From NCBI GenBank assembly GCA_016987375.1, contig PJRA01000323.1, positions 1,009,986 through 1,045,553 on the forward strand: a stretch of 35,568 nucleotides of DNA, given 5' to 3'. The position numbers and the translations under genes are program-made. This DNA comes from Brachionus koreanus. Its lineage: Eukaryota > Rotifera > Eurotatoria > Ploima > Brachionidae. Below, piece after piece: positions 1-11,299 of the stretch. The notes beneath the pieces were generated by a model. The model did not search any database. It saw only the letters and a list, made by a program, of their open reading frames with translations, and was not told where the DNA came from. The first letter of the stretch is position 1. The number at the start of each line of letters is the position of its first letter.

Positions 1-83
1 AAATCAAAAAGAGAATAAAACATAAAATTAATTAAAAAAATTTAATTAATTAGAATGAGGCAAAAATTAGACTTGGTCTTGTT

Positions 84-272
84 TCAAGAATTTAGCAACC
101 AAATAGACCTTAAAACATTTATTTCATCTTCATATGAGGCAGCCTCCGTTATAAACCCATTCAAATCAAAATAATTGTACTCTATGCCAAAGCAATAGTC
201 CTCATCTAATGAAAGTAACCACAAAATATTTTCTAAATAGAGCCAAAGCAGGTCGAAAGCCAAAAGCTGGTC
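84..272 (-). CDS. Probable terminal exon of an unidentified minus-strand gene
   Basis: On the minus strand, a frame of 62 codons opens after a possible AG acceptor (complement of 273-274) and ends at a TGA (84-86). The predicted peptide is rich in Leu, Trp, Tyr and acidic residues (ending ...EAASYEDEINVLRSIWLLNS) and has little of the Lys/Asn/Phe bias of translated AT-rich junk, which is why I take it as coding. Codon choice is mixed and the local GC is higher than the flank. I do not recognise the family. The rest of the gene would lie at about 273-1000, divergent from BBOF1. I found only short uncertain open pieces there, for example around 520-580 and 620-660, and could not join them into a consistent model. 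It could also be a decayed gene or part of a mobile element. Confidence 0.45.
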   Translation of the reverse strand, partial: DQLLAFDLLWLYLENILWLLSLDEDYCFGIEYNYFDLNGFITEAASYEDEINVLRSIWLLNS

Positions 273-1011
273 CTTGTTTACAATATGATTAATGAAGAAA
301 TAAAATTAATGTATTTTATCCCTTTTATTCAATTGAATATATGTATTTTTCTTTTAAAAAATTTTTGATTCTGGCTTATGCTTTTTATCTTTTTTATTCA
401 ACTAATTTTATGCTTTTTTCTATGAAATAAATTAATTCTTTTTAAATGATTCCACCTACAATCATCATTTTCAATAAAAATTTTAATTACCTTCTAATAA
501 TCCTCAAATTCTCTCAAATGATTTATCTTGAAAAGTACAAAATGGCTTAAATGTTAATGTGCCCTATTGCACAGATTTTACCCAGAGTAAATTTAAGTGA
601 TACAAACCTTGTTAAAGCTAATACATTTTGCAGAACGATTTTTAGATCCTTAGAAAAAAATTTATTTAAAATATAGATTAAAATATAAAAACTTTAACTT
701 TAAATTTGAAGTTTTGAAAATATATTTGAAAAAAAAAACACAATTATTAAATATTTTTTTAGATGTATATTCTATTTCTTAGAAGACTTTTAATGCTGAC
801 AAATTTGTGGTCAAAATTCAAAAAAATGTTATTTTGTTAAGAATATTTTATGGATTCTAATAAAATCATTATTAGTTTACAGAAATTCGATTGCCATAGC
901 AATTAGAGCTTAATAATCAAAATCTTTAACAATATTGAAGTAACTCAAATAATTCATCACGCAAAATCGCATAACCTTTGGTAAATAGAAAACAAGCCAT
1001 TTAAAGTCAAA
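273..1011. other. Upstream spacer before BBOF1
   Basis: About 740 bp of AT-rich DNA. It may contain earlier exons of the minus-strand gene ending at 84, and the start-proximal DNA of BBOF1. No repeat or clear promoter box was seen. If the minus-strand gene is real, this is a compact divergent promoter region. Confidence 0.4.
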
Positions 1012-4000
1012 ATGCCCAAAGGAAAAAAGTCCAAAAAAGGAAAAAAAGATAAAAAAGGGTTGGAATTTTTTAATAAGAAATGGAGAATTTTATTTTTTAA
1101 AATTTAATTAAACAAAAATAGAAAAAAAAATGAAGCCAAGGACGAGTCAATTACCAAAATGGCCGAGAGAAATGCCAATATTTGGGAAGCAAAGCTTAGA
1201 ATGACAGAATTTCAAAAAGAACATTTCAAGTAATTCAACATTTTAAAAATTTAAATTTTAAATTTTAATTAAAATAAAAAAGAGAAACAGCTCGACAGTT
1301 GGTAGAAGAAAATTCGAGTTTATTGGACTATTTGAATCAGAATGAAAAAGATACTATAGATGTTGTTGCCTATTTAAGAAAAGTCGATAGCGACAAGGAT
1401 AATGAAGTGAATTATTAAAAAACATTTTTAAATTTTTTTTTTATAAATTTTGCAAAAGATAACTGAATTGAAAGAAAAATTGAGAAATATAAACTCGGTT
1501 CATCAAGAGGACAAAAATACTCTGGTATTTTTTTACTTTAGTTTGCGAAAAATAAGCTTACCATTTGGTGCTAGATAAGCGAATTTACAGGCAAAATAAA
1601 TGATCTACAGGACATGCTGGACAGGAAGTCTCATGAGTATGACATAGTTTTAAATGAGTTGGACCAGTTGAAGGACTTTCGAAAGAGAAAAATTCAAATG
1701 CAAAAGGAGCTGGATGAAGTAGAATAGAAGCTTATTTTCAAATGGGTAATTAAGCACTTTATTTAGATAAAAGAAGCCATGGTTCAGAATGAAAAGGAGC
1801 ACAAGGAGCAAACAGCTAGGATTGAGCAAAAATTTTTTGAGGAAAAAATGAGACTACAAATCGAGGCTAATAAAAAAATAGAAGAATTGGCCGAGAAGGC
1901 TCATGATGCTGCAATCAAGTATTCTTAAAATGTTGTTAACACATTCTTAAAAATTTAAATAAAAATAAAGAAATTTGAATGACATTACACGCAATGTTTA
2001 CAAAGAAAACGTGCAATTGACCGAATCGTATCGGATTAACACGGCCGAGATAGAAAAGTTGCGCAAAATGAACCAAAATTTAGTATTTGAAAACGAAAAA
2101 TTCAAGGCTCAAAATAGTGACATGACCTCGGTGATAAAAGAGAAAATGGACTCAAATTCAAAACAGTCCAAACAAATAAAAGAGGTTTTATTGGATTTAG
2201 TTAATTTGTTTGTAATTATTTTTGAAATTGTGTTTAATTTAGCTTCAATCTAAAGTGGAGATTTTGGAAAAATCTTTGTCTCAGGTTGTGAGAGAGTTTG
2301 AGACCGAAAGAGAAAATGTGATTAATAGATGCAAGATGGAGACTGAATCAAGTCAGATTGAATTGGAAAAAATGAAAAGGGCCATGGAGCTTAAAAACAA
2401 AGAGATGAATAAAGTTAAAAAACTTGCTAAGAATATACTTGAACAACGAAGTGATATTGAGAGATTTTTTTTAGACGCTCTTGATTATGTTAAAAAACAA
2501 ATTGTCATCAATAGGTAATAATTAAGCATAGATTTTAATTATTTTTAAAAAAATTCAATAATTTCAATTTTTCTTTAACTTAATAGGGTGAGTCAAAAAT
2601 TTTACGTTTTTTATTTCAACCTTTTTTTTAGTTTATTAACAAAAAAAGCATACAATAGTTTACTATTCTTTTCAAAATATAAACCATTTTGTTCCAAAGA
2701 CTTTAGCCATCTATCAGCAAGTAGTTCGATTCCTCTCTTGTTCCACCGTTCACGGCTTTTGGAGCCAAAATACTCATGACACCCTTCTTCTACATGTTCT
2801 TGGTTAGTAAAATACCGTCTTCTAATAAAATAAGTCATTGAGAGAAAAATATGTAAATCAGAAAGACAGTGTTTTGGGCTTTATGCTGAATCAAGAAGAA
2901 AATTGATTCTTTCAAGCTCTTCCATTTTTGCCATTGTTCTTCTAGCTGTATAAGGTCTAGTGTTACCTTAAAGAAACAAATTTAGCTTTTGGTTGACCTA
3001 GGAAGGATATCTTTCTTGAAGTGAAACATACATTCGTTTTAATCGTTCAGGATAAAGTTCTACATTAACCAGCTCAAAGTCTATTACCCCTTGGAAATTT
3101 CATCAAACACACAGCATTACTTTTTAATCAAATTGCCCCCTTTTCACGACTGACTGAAATGGTTGAAATGGTTCATACCATTAATTTCTGATATCACAAT
3201 TTCGAAAATAGATCAACTTCTCATCAAAAGTAATCATCGGTCTTAAAAACCATTCATCTACAGGATTTATTTAAGTAGTTTTCGGCAATGTGAAATCTTA
3301 GTACAAAAATTGCAGTACAAAAAGGAAAATTATATAATTATTTGTCTAGTAGTGCAAAAATGGTTCTGCAAACAGTACAACGTTGTACAAGTTTGTACAA
3401 ACGAATTCTAAACTCTTCAAAAACTGTGCAATTTAGTGCAAATTTTATCTAATGTTTTTTAAATGATGTGCATTTTACAGAGATATGAAGAGTATTTGCA
3501 GAATTTAGAATTCTTTTCTACAAACTTGTACAACGTTGTACTGTTTGCAGAACCATTTTTGCACTACTAGACAAATAATTATATAGTTTTTGCTTTTTGT
3601 ACTGTAATTTTTGTACTAAGATTTCACATTGCCGTAGTTTTCTACAAATTTGAATGCGTCGTTGAATATCGAGATCTGTCTAAACATGAGAAACAACTCG
3701 GCAACGTTTGTTTGCTTTGATAATCAAATTTAGATGACTAGATATCGTCGATTGAGATGAGTAAAGGTCATTTGATAATTGGAAAGTACTAAGCTTGAGG
3801 TTGCTCTGAAGGCTCATATCACCACTTTTAAATTTTTTAAAACTGTTTTGTACCCTTCTTTTTTTAAGTAATTTCAAGAGTAACTACTTTTGCTGAAAGA
3901 CCTTGTTATCCAAAAATGACATAAATAAATCAAAATTTTAATTTTTTTTTAAAAGCTTTCATTTTATAATATTTTTTTGAATTAATCATACGAAGAGTTA

Positions 4001-6019
4001 GACAAATAATTTTGAATAGCATTCAGTTTGTTTTATTTAAATATAAAATGACCTAAAGTTTAAGAATTTTAAAGATACTAAAATTAAAAAAATAACTTTT
4101 TCCTAAATTTTACAAGTAAGGAAAAAATTTACACAAATGCCGTGCAGCATTTTAACTTCAGTCTAATAGTGGAAATTACATTTAAAGCTATACCAAAAGC
4201 TTTCAAGTCAATAACTGAATTTTAATTGTTGACTACTGACCATATCAACTACATATCTGTTTAAAAGTGGAAGAGAATATTTGAGAGCATTTTTAAAAAA
4301 ATTTTTTCTTTGAATTCCATTATAATAGTCTATATTTTGCTTAATATTGCTTATTTTGATTAATTAAAAAAAAACAAAAACAGCAAAAACACAAAATTTT
4401 TGACTAACCCTTATATAAGTAGTTAGAAATTTTTGTTTAAATTTAATCTTTATTTTTTTAAAAATTTTTTGAAATTAATAATTCAGAATAACTGAAGAGA
4501 ATTACATTTGAATTGAATTTTAAAGTTTTATTTAAAAATTGATTTCCAAGAGTTACCTATCATTACGAATAAGTCAAAAATAAAAATTTTCTAAGGTTTT
4601 AAAGAGTATTAGTGAAAATTTAATAGTAGTATTATGACTTTGTAAAATAATTTGAGTAAAAAAAAAGTACAGTCAACTTTACAGGTATCTTTAAATTTAA
4701 TGAGAATTTTTTTTTTAGATTTCTTTATTCAAAATTTTTCTTTGCTAACTTAAATGTAAAAAAAATATGTAACATAAAACCTTACAAATTAGACTAATTT
4801 TAGAAAAATGGATGGGGTTTAGTTTGAAAAATAAAATGCTTAAGCTGTTGGTCAAAGAGGTCGATCATATTATATGTAATTTTTTAATTATCATTGATCA
4901 AAAGATTCACTTTAAAATAAAAGCACTATTTGGCTTTTTTAAAAATTAATAAATTTTTGACTAATTTATAATACTTTCATTTCAAAAACCAACTGAGTTT
5001 TTGTAAAAATATAATTGAAATTAAATTATATGTTATGGTGGTTATTTTATTTTTCAGTTATTTCAAAGAATTAATACTTGGTTAATTTTTTAATGAAAAA
5101 TTTTCGGTTTAATATTTGATTAATAGTTAAATCTTTATAGTATTGAATTTAAAAATAACAAAAAATAAGCAAAATTTTTTTTTTAATTTATTTTTATGAA
5201 AATTAGAAATGAGTATAGAAAAGAGGCGAATCAAATGTACAATAGCAGAATGCTAGCTGCTTACAATGGTCAAATGGAGTATCCTAAAATTAAAACTTTT
5301 TCCAAAAAATTCGCAGCTAATAGCACCAATAATGTTTTCAACGACCTTGAACAAGCTGTTAAATGGTAAAATTTTTTCTAATAAAAATTAAATAAATAAG
5401 CAAAAAATTTTGTGAAAGCTATTGAAAATTTTTAATAGGAAACAATTAGAATTTAAAAAATTAAAAGAACTGATAATTGACTTGATTGATTGTTTTATCT
5501 AAATTAAAAACATTTTATTTATCTTTAACCAGCAAGTAATTGATAAATCAAAATTTATTAATTTTTGATTGATTTTTGAATAATTTATTTTATTAAAAAA
5601 AAATATTGAAATGTGATAAATTTTGATTTTTCAAGGCAAGGAGTCGATGGCTTATTTGATTTGAATGATTTGACTTGGGAACAAAAAGAGCAGGTTTTAA
5701 GACAGCTATTTGCAAAAATGAACGGACTTAAGACCAATAAGCCCAAACCTATTTCGACTGAGTTAAAAGCAGTCGAATTAGATGAGACAATAAATGATGC
5801 TGACTCCAATGAGGACGACAATGAGCTCAAATACATGGATAGACAAGATGCTAAAAAAGAATATAACAACAGGTTTGCAATAATAATTTATTTACACAAT
5901 ATATTTATTTACAATTATTTTTGTTTAGTGACGAAAATTTTACCTTCATAACTGAGCCGAATTTTCATGCGCCAAGGTCAAGTGAAAACATGCTTAAACT
6001 ACCTTCTATTGTTTCCTAA
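1012..6019 (+). CDS. BBOF1: Basal body-orientation factor 1 (BBOF1/CCDC176), 11 exons
   Basis: Coiled-coil protein of motile-cilia basal bodies, needed in vertebrate multiciliated cells to keep basal bodies aligned. My exon model: 1012-1058, 1122-1229, 1283-1406, 1459-1524, 1575-1718, 1767-1918, 1971-2184, 2243-2514, 5207-5365, 5636-5872, 5929-6019. All introns are GT-AG and phases match at every junction. The total is 1614 nt, or 537 residues plus stop, close to the vertebrate length of about 530. It starts with the family's Lys/Gly-rich N-terminus (MPKGKKSKKGKKDKK). Family landmarks follow in order: NANIWEAKL, RKIQMQKELDE, FFEEKMRL, LAEKAHDAA, VKKLAKNILEQ plus ERFFLDAL (residues about 343-365), EYPKIKTF, and DLTWEQKEQVLRQLFAKMNG (about 440-459). 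Heptad-rich helices fill most of residues 20-400. Seven of the ten introns are 48-63 bp; introns 9 and 8 are longer (270 and 2692 bp), and intron 8 carries transposon debris. Identification is firm; single splice sites could shift by a codon. Confidence 0.95.
3275..3283. repeat. Left 9-bp target duplication of the intronic MITE
   Basis: GTAGTTTTC directly precedes the MITE and is repeated exactly at 3634-3642. The related mariner copy near 31675-31700 carries this position once and without the insert. Confidence 0.85.
3284..3633. mobile_element. 350-bp foldback MITE with long terminal inverted repeats
   Basis: The element begins GGCAATGTGAAATCTTAG and ends with its reverse complement CTAAGATTTCACATTGCC. 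The inverted arms are about 115-125 bp each with few mismatches, so almost the whole element can fold into one hairpin. Each arm contains the same perfect 14-bp palindrome GTACAACGTTGTAC (3375-3388 and 3528-3541). It is flanked by a perfect 9-bp duplication and has no coding capacity. A 9-bp duplication with GG termini suggests a Mutator-like or Merlin-like source transposase; hAT or P (8 bp) is possible if the boundary is one base off. It sits inside, and is therefore younger than, the mariner relic. Confidence 0.9.
3634..3642. repeat. Right 9-bp target duplication of the intronic MITE
   Basis: An exact GTAGTTTTC copy matching 3275-3283. Confidence 0.85.
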
Positions 6020-6114
6020 ATTCAACTCTCAGTTTATTATTTTATATCATTTTGAAAAGAGATTTTTTCTCTCTCTTTTTTTTTAGAAGATTCTTGATTT
6101 GTTTATAAGAAGTA

Positions 6115-6120
6115 AATAAA
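6115..6120 (+). terminator. Candidate poly(A) signal of BBOF1
   Basis: AATAAA 96 nt after the BBOF1 stop codon. The sequence is common in such AT-rich DNA, so only its position supports it. Confidence 0.4.
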
Positions 6121-7860
6121 AAATTTTGAGCCTATTTTTAACCTTAATCGAAATTCAAAAAAAAAAAAATTCAAATGTTAGTTAATGTAATATTGTATTT
6201 AGAGTAAAGCAAACACAAATGGTATTCAATGAATATGTCAATAAATGATTAAATCTGGTTTTAAAAGAATAAGAAAAGATCATACAATGTTGATAAATTT
6301 AATTAATTATCACTATTTAGTCTTGACAATTACAAGATAAAAAATTTAAATTCATAATTTAAGAAAACTTTTTTATCTTAATTTTTTTCTAGGAAATTAT
6401 TTTGCAAAAAAAAAAAAAACACTTGATAAAATAAAAATTGCTTTTATTAATTTAATTTAGGATTTAACGAGATTTAAAAAAAAATCTTTAATTCGAATAT
6501 AAAAAAAAAATGACGATATTCTATTTCTTATCATGATCACATTTTTCAATACTGAACTTTGATCGAATAAAAATTAAAAATTCCTTTTAGTAAAATGAAA
6601 AAAATATTTTGTTGAGATTTTTATTAAAATTCTAAATTAACATGTTTTTGTCTCATTGATTGAAAAACACTAATCGAATAAAATAAATAAATAAAGTGGC
6701 AGTATATTTGTTTATCAAGCAAAATTTTGTTTTCTTAGATTCAAGCTAAATAGGATGACTATTTGATTATTTTTCATAAAACAAAAATACCAATTTATTT
6801 CAATCGCAGCAAGAGAAAAAACAACATAAATTTTAAGTTTGTAACTAAAATTATTTAGTAATGTTAATTCAAAAAGGGACACAAAGTATTAGAGAATATT
6901 CAAAATTATCCATCAAATATATTATTTTGTTTTATCAATAATTTAACAAAATTATGGTTATGTTTAATAAAAGAATTATGTAAAGTTTTTTTATCAATAA
7001 ATTGTTTATGATTACCGAAAAATAAAGATATAGTAGTCATTTTTTTTATTACTTAAAATAAAATGTGCTTTTATAGTAGAGTTTAGTTTATTTAAAGTAA
7101 TAATCGGTTTAAACAAAAAAAAAAGGTTTACATTGAGTAAATATTTTTTTTAAATTTTATTTTGATTAATTTAACAATTAAATTTATTTTCTCTGCAAAT
7201 ATTTGAAATTCAAACAAAGACATATTTAAATTAAAACATTTAAAAAACCAGTTTTGTTATGCGAATCGAGAAAGAAAGACAAGAGAGAATCAAAACATCT
7301 GACACAAAGATTACAAAATTAAGCATCGATCAATTAACAATCTACCCACTAAAACTAATTAGTTCGAATTCTAATTTTTTTTTCTTTATTAAAAAATTAA
7401 AACTCATTTTTTTTTTCAAATGAAAAAAGCATCTGTATTTGTTTTAGTCAAGTTAATTAAAAATAAAGTTATTCTATATTTAAACAAGTGCATACCTTTA
7501 TAATTTTAATAAAGTTTTGAATTAGAATTTAAAGTAAATAAAGTCAAATATTAATTTAAGTTGTGATCCTGTTCTCAAAAATTGAAATTAAAAAAAAAAA
7601 AAGCAAAGCAAATGACAATAAGCAACAATGTGTACAGTACAGTCAGCATTTCTTATTCCGATGAAATGATTTTTGGAGATTAATTTCTCTTGTCCAAACA
7701 ACGACTAATCCCGATATAGATTAGAATTCCTGAAAGATTGAATATTTAGTTGATTGGAATTAATGCGAAATATGGAGTGAAAAAGAGTATAATCTGAAAA
7801 GTAAATATGGCTCTAATGTGATATATTCAATGAGAGATAAAGTTTGAATTTATTGATCAC
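6121..7860. other. AT-rich intergenic stretch after BBOF1
   Basis: Homopolymer-rich DNA without an ORF, repeat family or conserved-looking block that I can support. Confidence 0.5.
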
Positions 7861-7889
7861 TTGAAACTATTTTGTTGATCGATGGGTTT

Positions 7890-8220
7890 CGATTTCATTT
7901 CATATTGATGAAGAGAAAAGCCCTCGGTCATTCGAGACACTCGAAAGTCCACAGATTAGAATGCATTAGTCCATGGGCGTTGCTGAATGATAGCGGATTA
8001 TGCAAATCGGGCAAACAAGCCCGTCCGGTCCGAGTCCGTTATCCGGTTTCGTAACATGCAAAATTTTTTTCCTCTTCTTGGCCAAACAAATAGTTGTCAA
8101 GAGTAAACTAACGCTCGGCCACTATTGCCACCATTTGTGTTTGCTGTTCGACACGATTTGGCTTTTCTCGCTCAAATACGACCTATTTCAAGAACGCTTT
8201 AACTTGACAAACAATCTTTA
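7890..8220. promoter_or_regulatory. GC-elevated non-coding island, candidate enhancer (upstream of FoxA)
   Basis: About 330 bp that stands out from the AT-rich background by balanced composition and lack of homopolymers. Open frames overlap it on the plus strand, but the peptides show no family resemblance and no splice context. It contains an exact POU octamer ATGCAAAT (8000-8007) next to GC-rich sequence. It ends at the (ATTC)n microsatellite. Conservation against a related species would decide whether it is an enhancer. Confidence 0.35.
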
Positions 8221-8223
8221 AGT

Positions 8224-8256
8224 CATTCATTCATTCATTCATTCATTCATTCATTC
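8224..8256 (+). repeat. (ATTC)n microsatellite
   Basis: About eight uninterrupted CATT/ATTC tetranucleotide units. Confidence 0.95.
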
Positions 8257-8916
8257 AAACGAATTTTGTTTGTTCCGTAAAATAGAAAAAAAAATTAAAT
8301 ATTTAAACAAAAAAAAAATAGTACCGAAAGTAGCAATAGATCTAAATCGATTTATAAAGTCAATAGCTATTTTGTTTGTGTCGTATTTAGTATAGCAAAC
8401 AGGACTTTTCAGTTAAATGTTTAGATTAGAATTTAGACTAAGAATCCTATGCGGGAACAGCTTACACCCAGCAAGATTATAGACCAGCAAATTCAATTTT
8501 CTCTTTTTGGCTCTCTTCCGTTTATTTGATCAAAATTAATATCTTTTACCAAAGGTAAACATGTAATTTTTGTTTTGTTTGCCAATCTCTAGTTGTTTGC
8601 ATTCAATATATATTAATAATTCCAGTCGGACTAATTTTTTTTCTCTTGGAAAAACTTTGCATTTAAATTAATAGAACAAATATTTGTTGAGATAAAAAAA
8701 AAAATGAAAAAAGAAAAAATTAACTAGCATCAGCACAGATTTTGGGCTTTATTAACTCTTCAAGTTGCTTTCTTTCTCTAGCATTTTTTTTTCTTCGACT
8801 TTATTGAAAAATTAACTCAAATATTTGTCTTATTAATAAGCGAAAAAACATTAGATTTTTTAGTTCGAGAGTTGTTTTCTAAGGATAAGGGTGTACGATT
8901 AATTGAATTTTAATTT

Positions 8917-8945
8917 TCTCTCTCTCTCTCTCTTTGTCTCTCTCT
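8917..8945 (+). repeat. CT dinucleotide tract 1
   Basis: (CT)n with one interruption (TTTG). First of five pyrimidine-strand CT tracts in the FoxA upstream region. Confidence 0.9.
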
Positions 8946-9099
8946 ATTTAAATTAAGTGGTTAAGATAACAATTGTCAAAAATTTTTTAGACTAAAATAT
9001 AAAATAGAAAAAATATTTATTAGTGTATCTTGGTTACAAGATCAGGAAAAGAAAAAAAAATTATTTTTGCTCAACTTTATTTAATTCAAGGTTCAAAAG

Positions 9100-9245
9100 G
9101 CCTCATTGCTTCGTTACATCTCGTTGTACAACCAGATAAAGACATGAACACTTATTGACTGTACTCGAGTTGGCCATCGTCGTTGTTGTCGCACACTCGT
9201 TGACATGTCTCGTCACACAGGTTTATCGATTAGACCGTAATCAAT
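9100..9245. promoter_or_regulatory. GC-elevated non-coding island
   Basis: About 145 bp of mixed sequence, including a GATA-type site (CCAGATAAAGAC, from 9131) and GGTTTATCGATTAG with an ATCGAT core. No coding frame is supported. Candidate cis-regulatory block of the downstream FoxA gene. Confidence 0.3.
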
Positions 9246-9453
9246 ATTTCTCATAGAATTATCTTGTTGCGAGAATTAAAATTCGAAAAATACAAGGCTT
9301 AGAGTTTCGTTCTACTTTTTAGAATTTTATCTAAATCCCCCCTCCCATTATCTTATCTGTTCGACAAAAAAAAATTTTTTTTTCTTTTTTTCTTTCTTTT
9401 TTTTCAAGATAAAAAAAAAATTTTAAAACAAAAACAACACACAGGTTTATTAT

Positions 9454-9471
9454 CCTCTCTCTCTCTCTCTC
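9454..9471 (+). repeat. CT dinucleotide tract 2
   Basis: A run of CT repeats on the plus strand, flanked by A/T-rich DNA. Confidence 0.9.
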
Positions 9472-9684
9472 AATAATTTATTCCTAATTTTTATGTAAAT
9501 GTGTCTCTGTTCTATCGGTCCTACAAATTTTCATTAAAATTTAAAACTAAAAAAAAAATTATATTTTTTCTTCGACTCAAGATAATCAAGAAATTTTTAG
9601 TTTTCCTTTCGAATTTTTGTTTCTTTCTAAGGTATTTTTAGCAATACGAAAACTTTCTATTATTTGTCATTTTTAAAGATTCTT

Positions 9685-9980
9685 GTTAGAATTTGTTGAC
9701 GAGGCTTCGGCAAAATATTTTCTAGCAAATGTGATCGCATCGGTTGCGAACTCGTTCGTTTTGTACCCGAACGCGGCACAAACGAAAGAATGCGCTTGTT
9801 TGCACAGCCAAGTCGAGCACATCTTGACGAGATGCGCTTCGAATTGTTGTCTTAAGTGCTTAGGCCTCGAATTCTCCGCATACCTTGCCTAGTCATAATT
9901 AGCCGGGCGCTGATATTTGAGCAAGCCAATGCGTGTTATGCAATTTCTTAAATTTCAACTCGGATTAAGCCGAAACAAAA
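9685..9980. promoter_or_regulatory. GC-elevated non-coding island
   Basis: About 300 bp rich in CG-containing words (TCGCATCGG, GAACGCGGC, GCCGGGCGC), in strong contrast to the flanks. A 69-codon frame crosses it, but the peptide is unfamiliar, starts at no supported exon boundary and ends at 9892 while the composition stays unusual to about 9980. I favour a conserved regulatory block; a non-coding RNA or a small exon is not excluded. Confidence 0.35.
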
Positions 9981-10450
9981 TGATATTCGAATTCAAACAA
10001 TAGTGAGTGAGTTGTATCTTAAGAATGCACCTTGTCATTCATCAAGTATTAAGGTAAAGGCTTTCGAAACGAAAATACTTTCCAAAATAAATAAATAATT
10101 AAAATATAATTTGCTAGTAATTAGATTTCTTCTTTTTTTTTTTTTCTTTTTTCGTACGAATCTAAGGTAAATTTTGAATCGCGAAATTTTAAATTTCATC
10201 CACAACGGATAGAAAAAAAAAAATTTTTTTTTTTCTTAATTAACACTTTTATGTACTTTGAAGATTAATATTTAATTCTATTTTTTTTTTTAGTTTTTTT
10301 TTTGCTTGCTCTCAAAAAAAAATTTATATTCAAATCAGAATTATTCAGGGCTTAGGGAAAGCACACGTAATTTAAAACTCGTAGCAATTTTTGTTGTTGC
10401 TTGCTTGCATCACTTGATACACAACACATTCATTTTTTATTTATTTATTT

Positions 10451-10475
10451 TTTGTATATGTGTGTGTGTGTGTTT
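10451..10475 (+). repeat. TG dinucleotide tract
   Basis: Imperfect (TG)n microsatellite (tatgtgtgtgtgtgtgtttg). Confidence 0.85.
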
Positions 10476-11299
10476 GTCCAATTTAATCAAGTCAGTCTTA
10501 AGTAACCCATTATTTTGTTGGACGACTTTATGTCTCCTTCTTCCTTACATCAGAAAAATGTTTAATGTTCGTAGATATTTGAAAAGTAAAATAAAGTTTA
10601 TCAAAATTTTTATTAAAAGTATTTTTTAGTTTTTAATATAAAAAAAAATAACTGCCGAAAAGAAGACTATTTTTATTTCAAGTTCAGACTAGATGAAAAA
10701 TACTCTATGTTAGCTTTAATTTGTTCATTGTCTAAGGAACAAGCTTGAGTCAAATAGGCAGTGTGTTCATGTTTAGTGGACTGACTGATTTGGAGTGAAT
10801 TGGCACTCGAAAGTTGCTAGGGCTTCAGCACATTTTTTTTTTTATTTCGGATGAATTTTTATGGCTGCTCAAAACTAAAGTCGAGGAATATCGATTTGTT
10901 ATTTTTTTTTTATTAAGTATGACAATTTATGATTAAAAAAATCAGGAATCAGGAATTGATTTCAAGCAAATTTATTAGTTTTTTTTTCTTTTTTAAATTC
11001 ATTTCAATCTAATAATCACGTTCAATGCAACTATTGTTAATTTCAATCGACAAAGTTTAGCTTGACGTGATTTTTGTGTGATTGGGAAAATTTTGCCTTC
11101 TGCCGACTATGACCCGGATTGTTCTAATTGGATGAATAGAGGACTAATCCATTTAGAATGTGACTTTTATTTTGTGAAACGAATAGTCGGCATTGTGATT
11201 GATTTTCAAAGGAGGCTGAAGCTCGAATAAAAACATCTAGTTCTTAAGCTATTCTGTTAATTAAATGTTAGTTTGTTTTTTTTATTACTCAATCAATCA

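Larger units (their letters stand above)
2588..3890 (-). pseudogene. Mariner-family transposase relic (copy 1), inside BBOF1 intron 8
   Basis: Read on the minus strand, pieces of a mariner (Tc1/mariner superfamily) transposase appear in the correct order. Near 3877-3680 is the N-terminal helix-turn-helix region with the family block FKKFKSGDMSL and the STISSHLNLI helix. Near 3235-3100 is ITFDEKLIYF, the first catalytic Asp block, followed by KVMLCV. Near 2840-2611 is the C-terminus with YFTNQEHVEEG, the RGIELLADRWLKSLEQNG block and LYFE. Several stop codons interrupt it (after the DEK block and before KVMLCV), and the start region is missing or unrecognisable, so it is dead. It is interrupted by the MITE at 3284-3633. 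A related, more deleted copy lies at 31325-31760. Confidence 0.85.
2515..5206 (+). other. Large intron 8 of BBOF1
   Basis: A GT...AG intron splitting an Arg codon, 2692 bp against 48-63 bp for most introns of the gene. Its first 1.4 kb is a dead mariner plus a nested MITE. The remainder (about 3930-5200) is AT-rich DNA in which I recognise nothing. Growth of this intron is therefore largely explained by insertion. Confidence 0.85.

Noticed and set aside
5585..5869. 94-codon ORF antisense to BBOF1 exon 10
   Set aside because: A Ser/Leu-rich shadow of a well-supported BBOF1 exon.
8010..8045. tRNA-like B-box word (GGTCCGAGTCC)
   Set aside because: It differs from the B-box consensus, the flanks do not form a T stem, and no acceptor stem or A box at the right spacing was found.
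7872..8221. Two overlapping ORFs in the upstream GC island
   Set aside because: The peptides have no recognisable family features, and the compositional island does not follow the ORF limits.
9683..9892. 69-codon ORF in the second GC island
   Set aside because: No homology recognised, no supported splice boundaries, and the unusual composition continues past its stop. Kept only as a regulatory candidate.
10306..10629. 107-codon plus-strand ORF
   Set aside because: It translates A/T homopolymers and a (TG)n microsatellite into Phe/Ile/Cys/Val runs.
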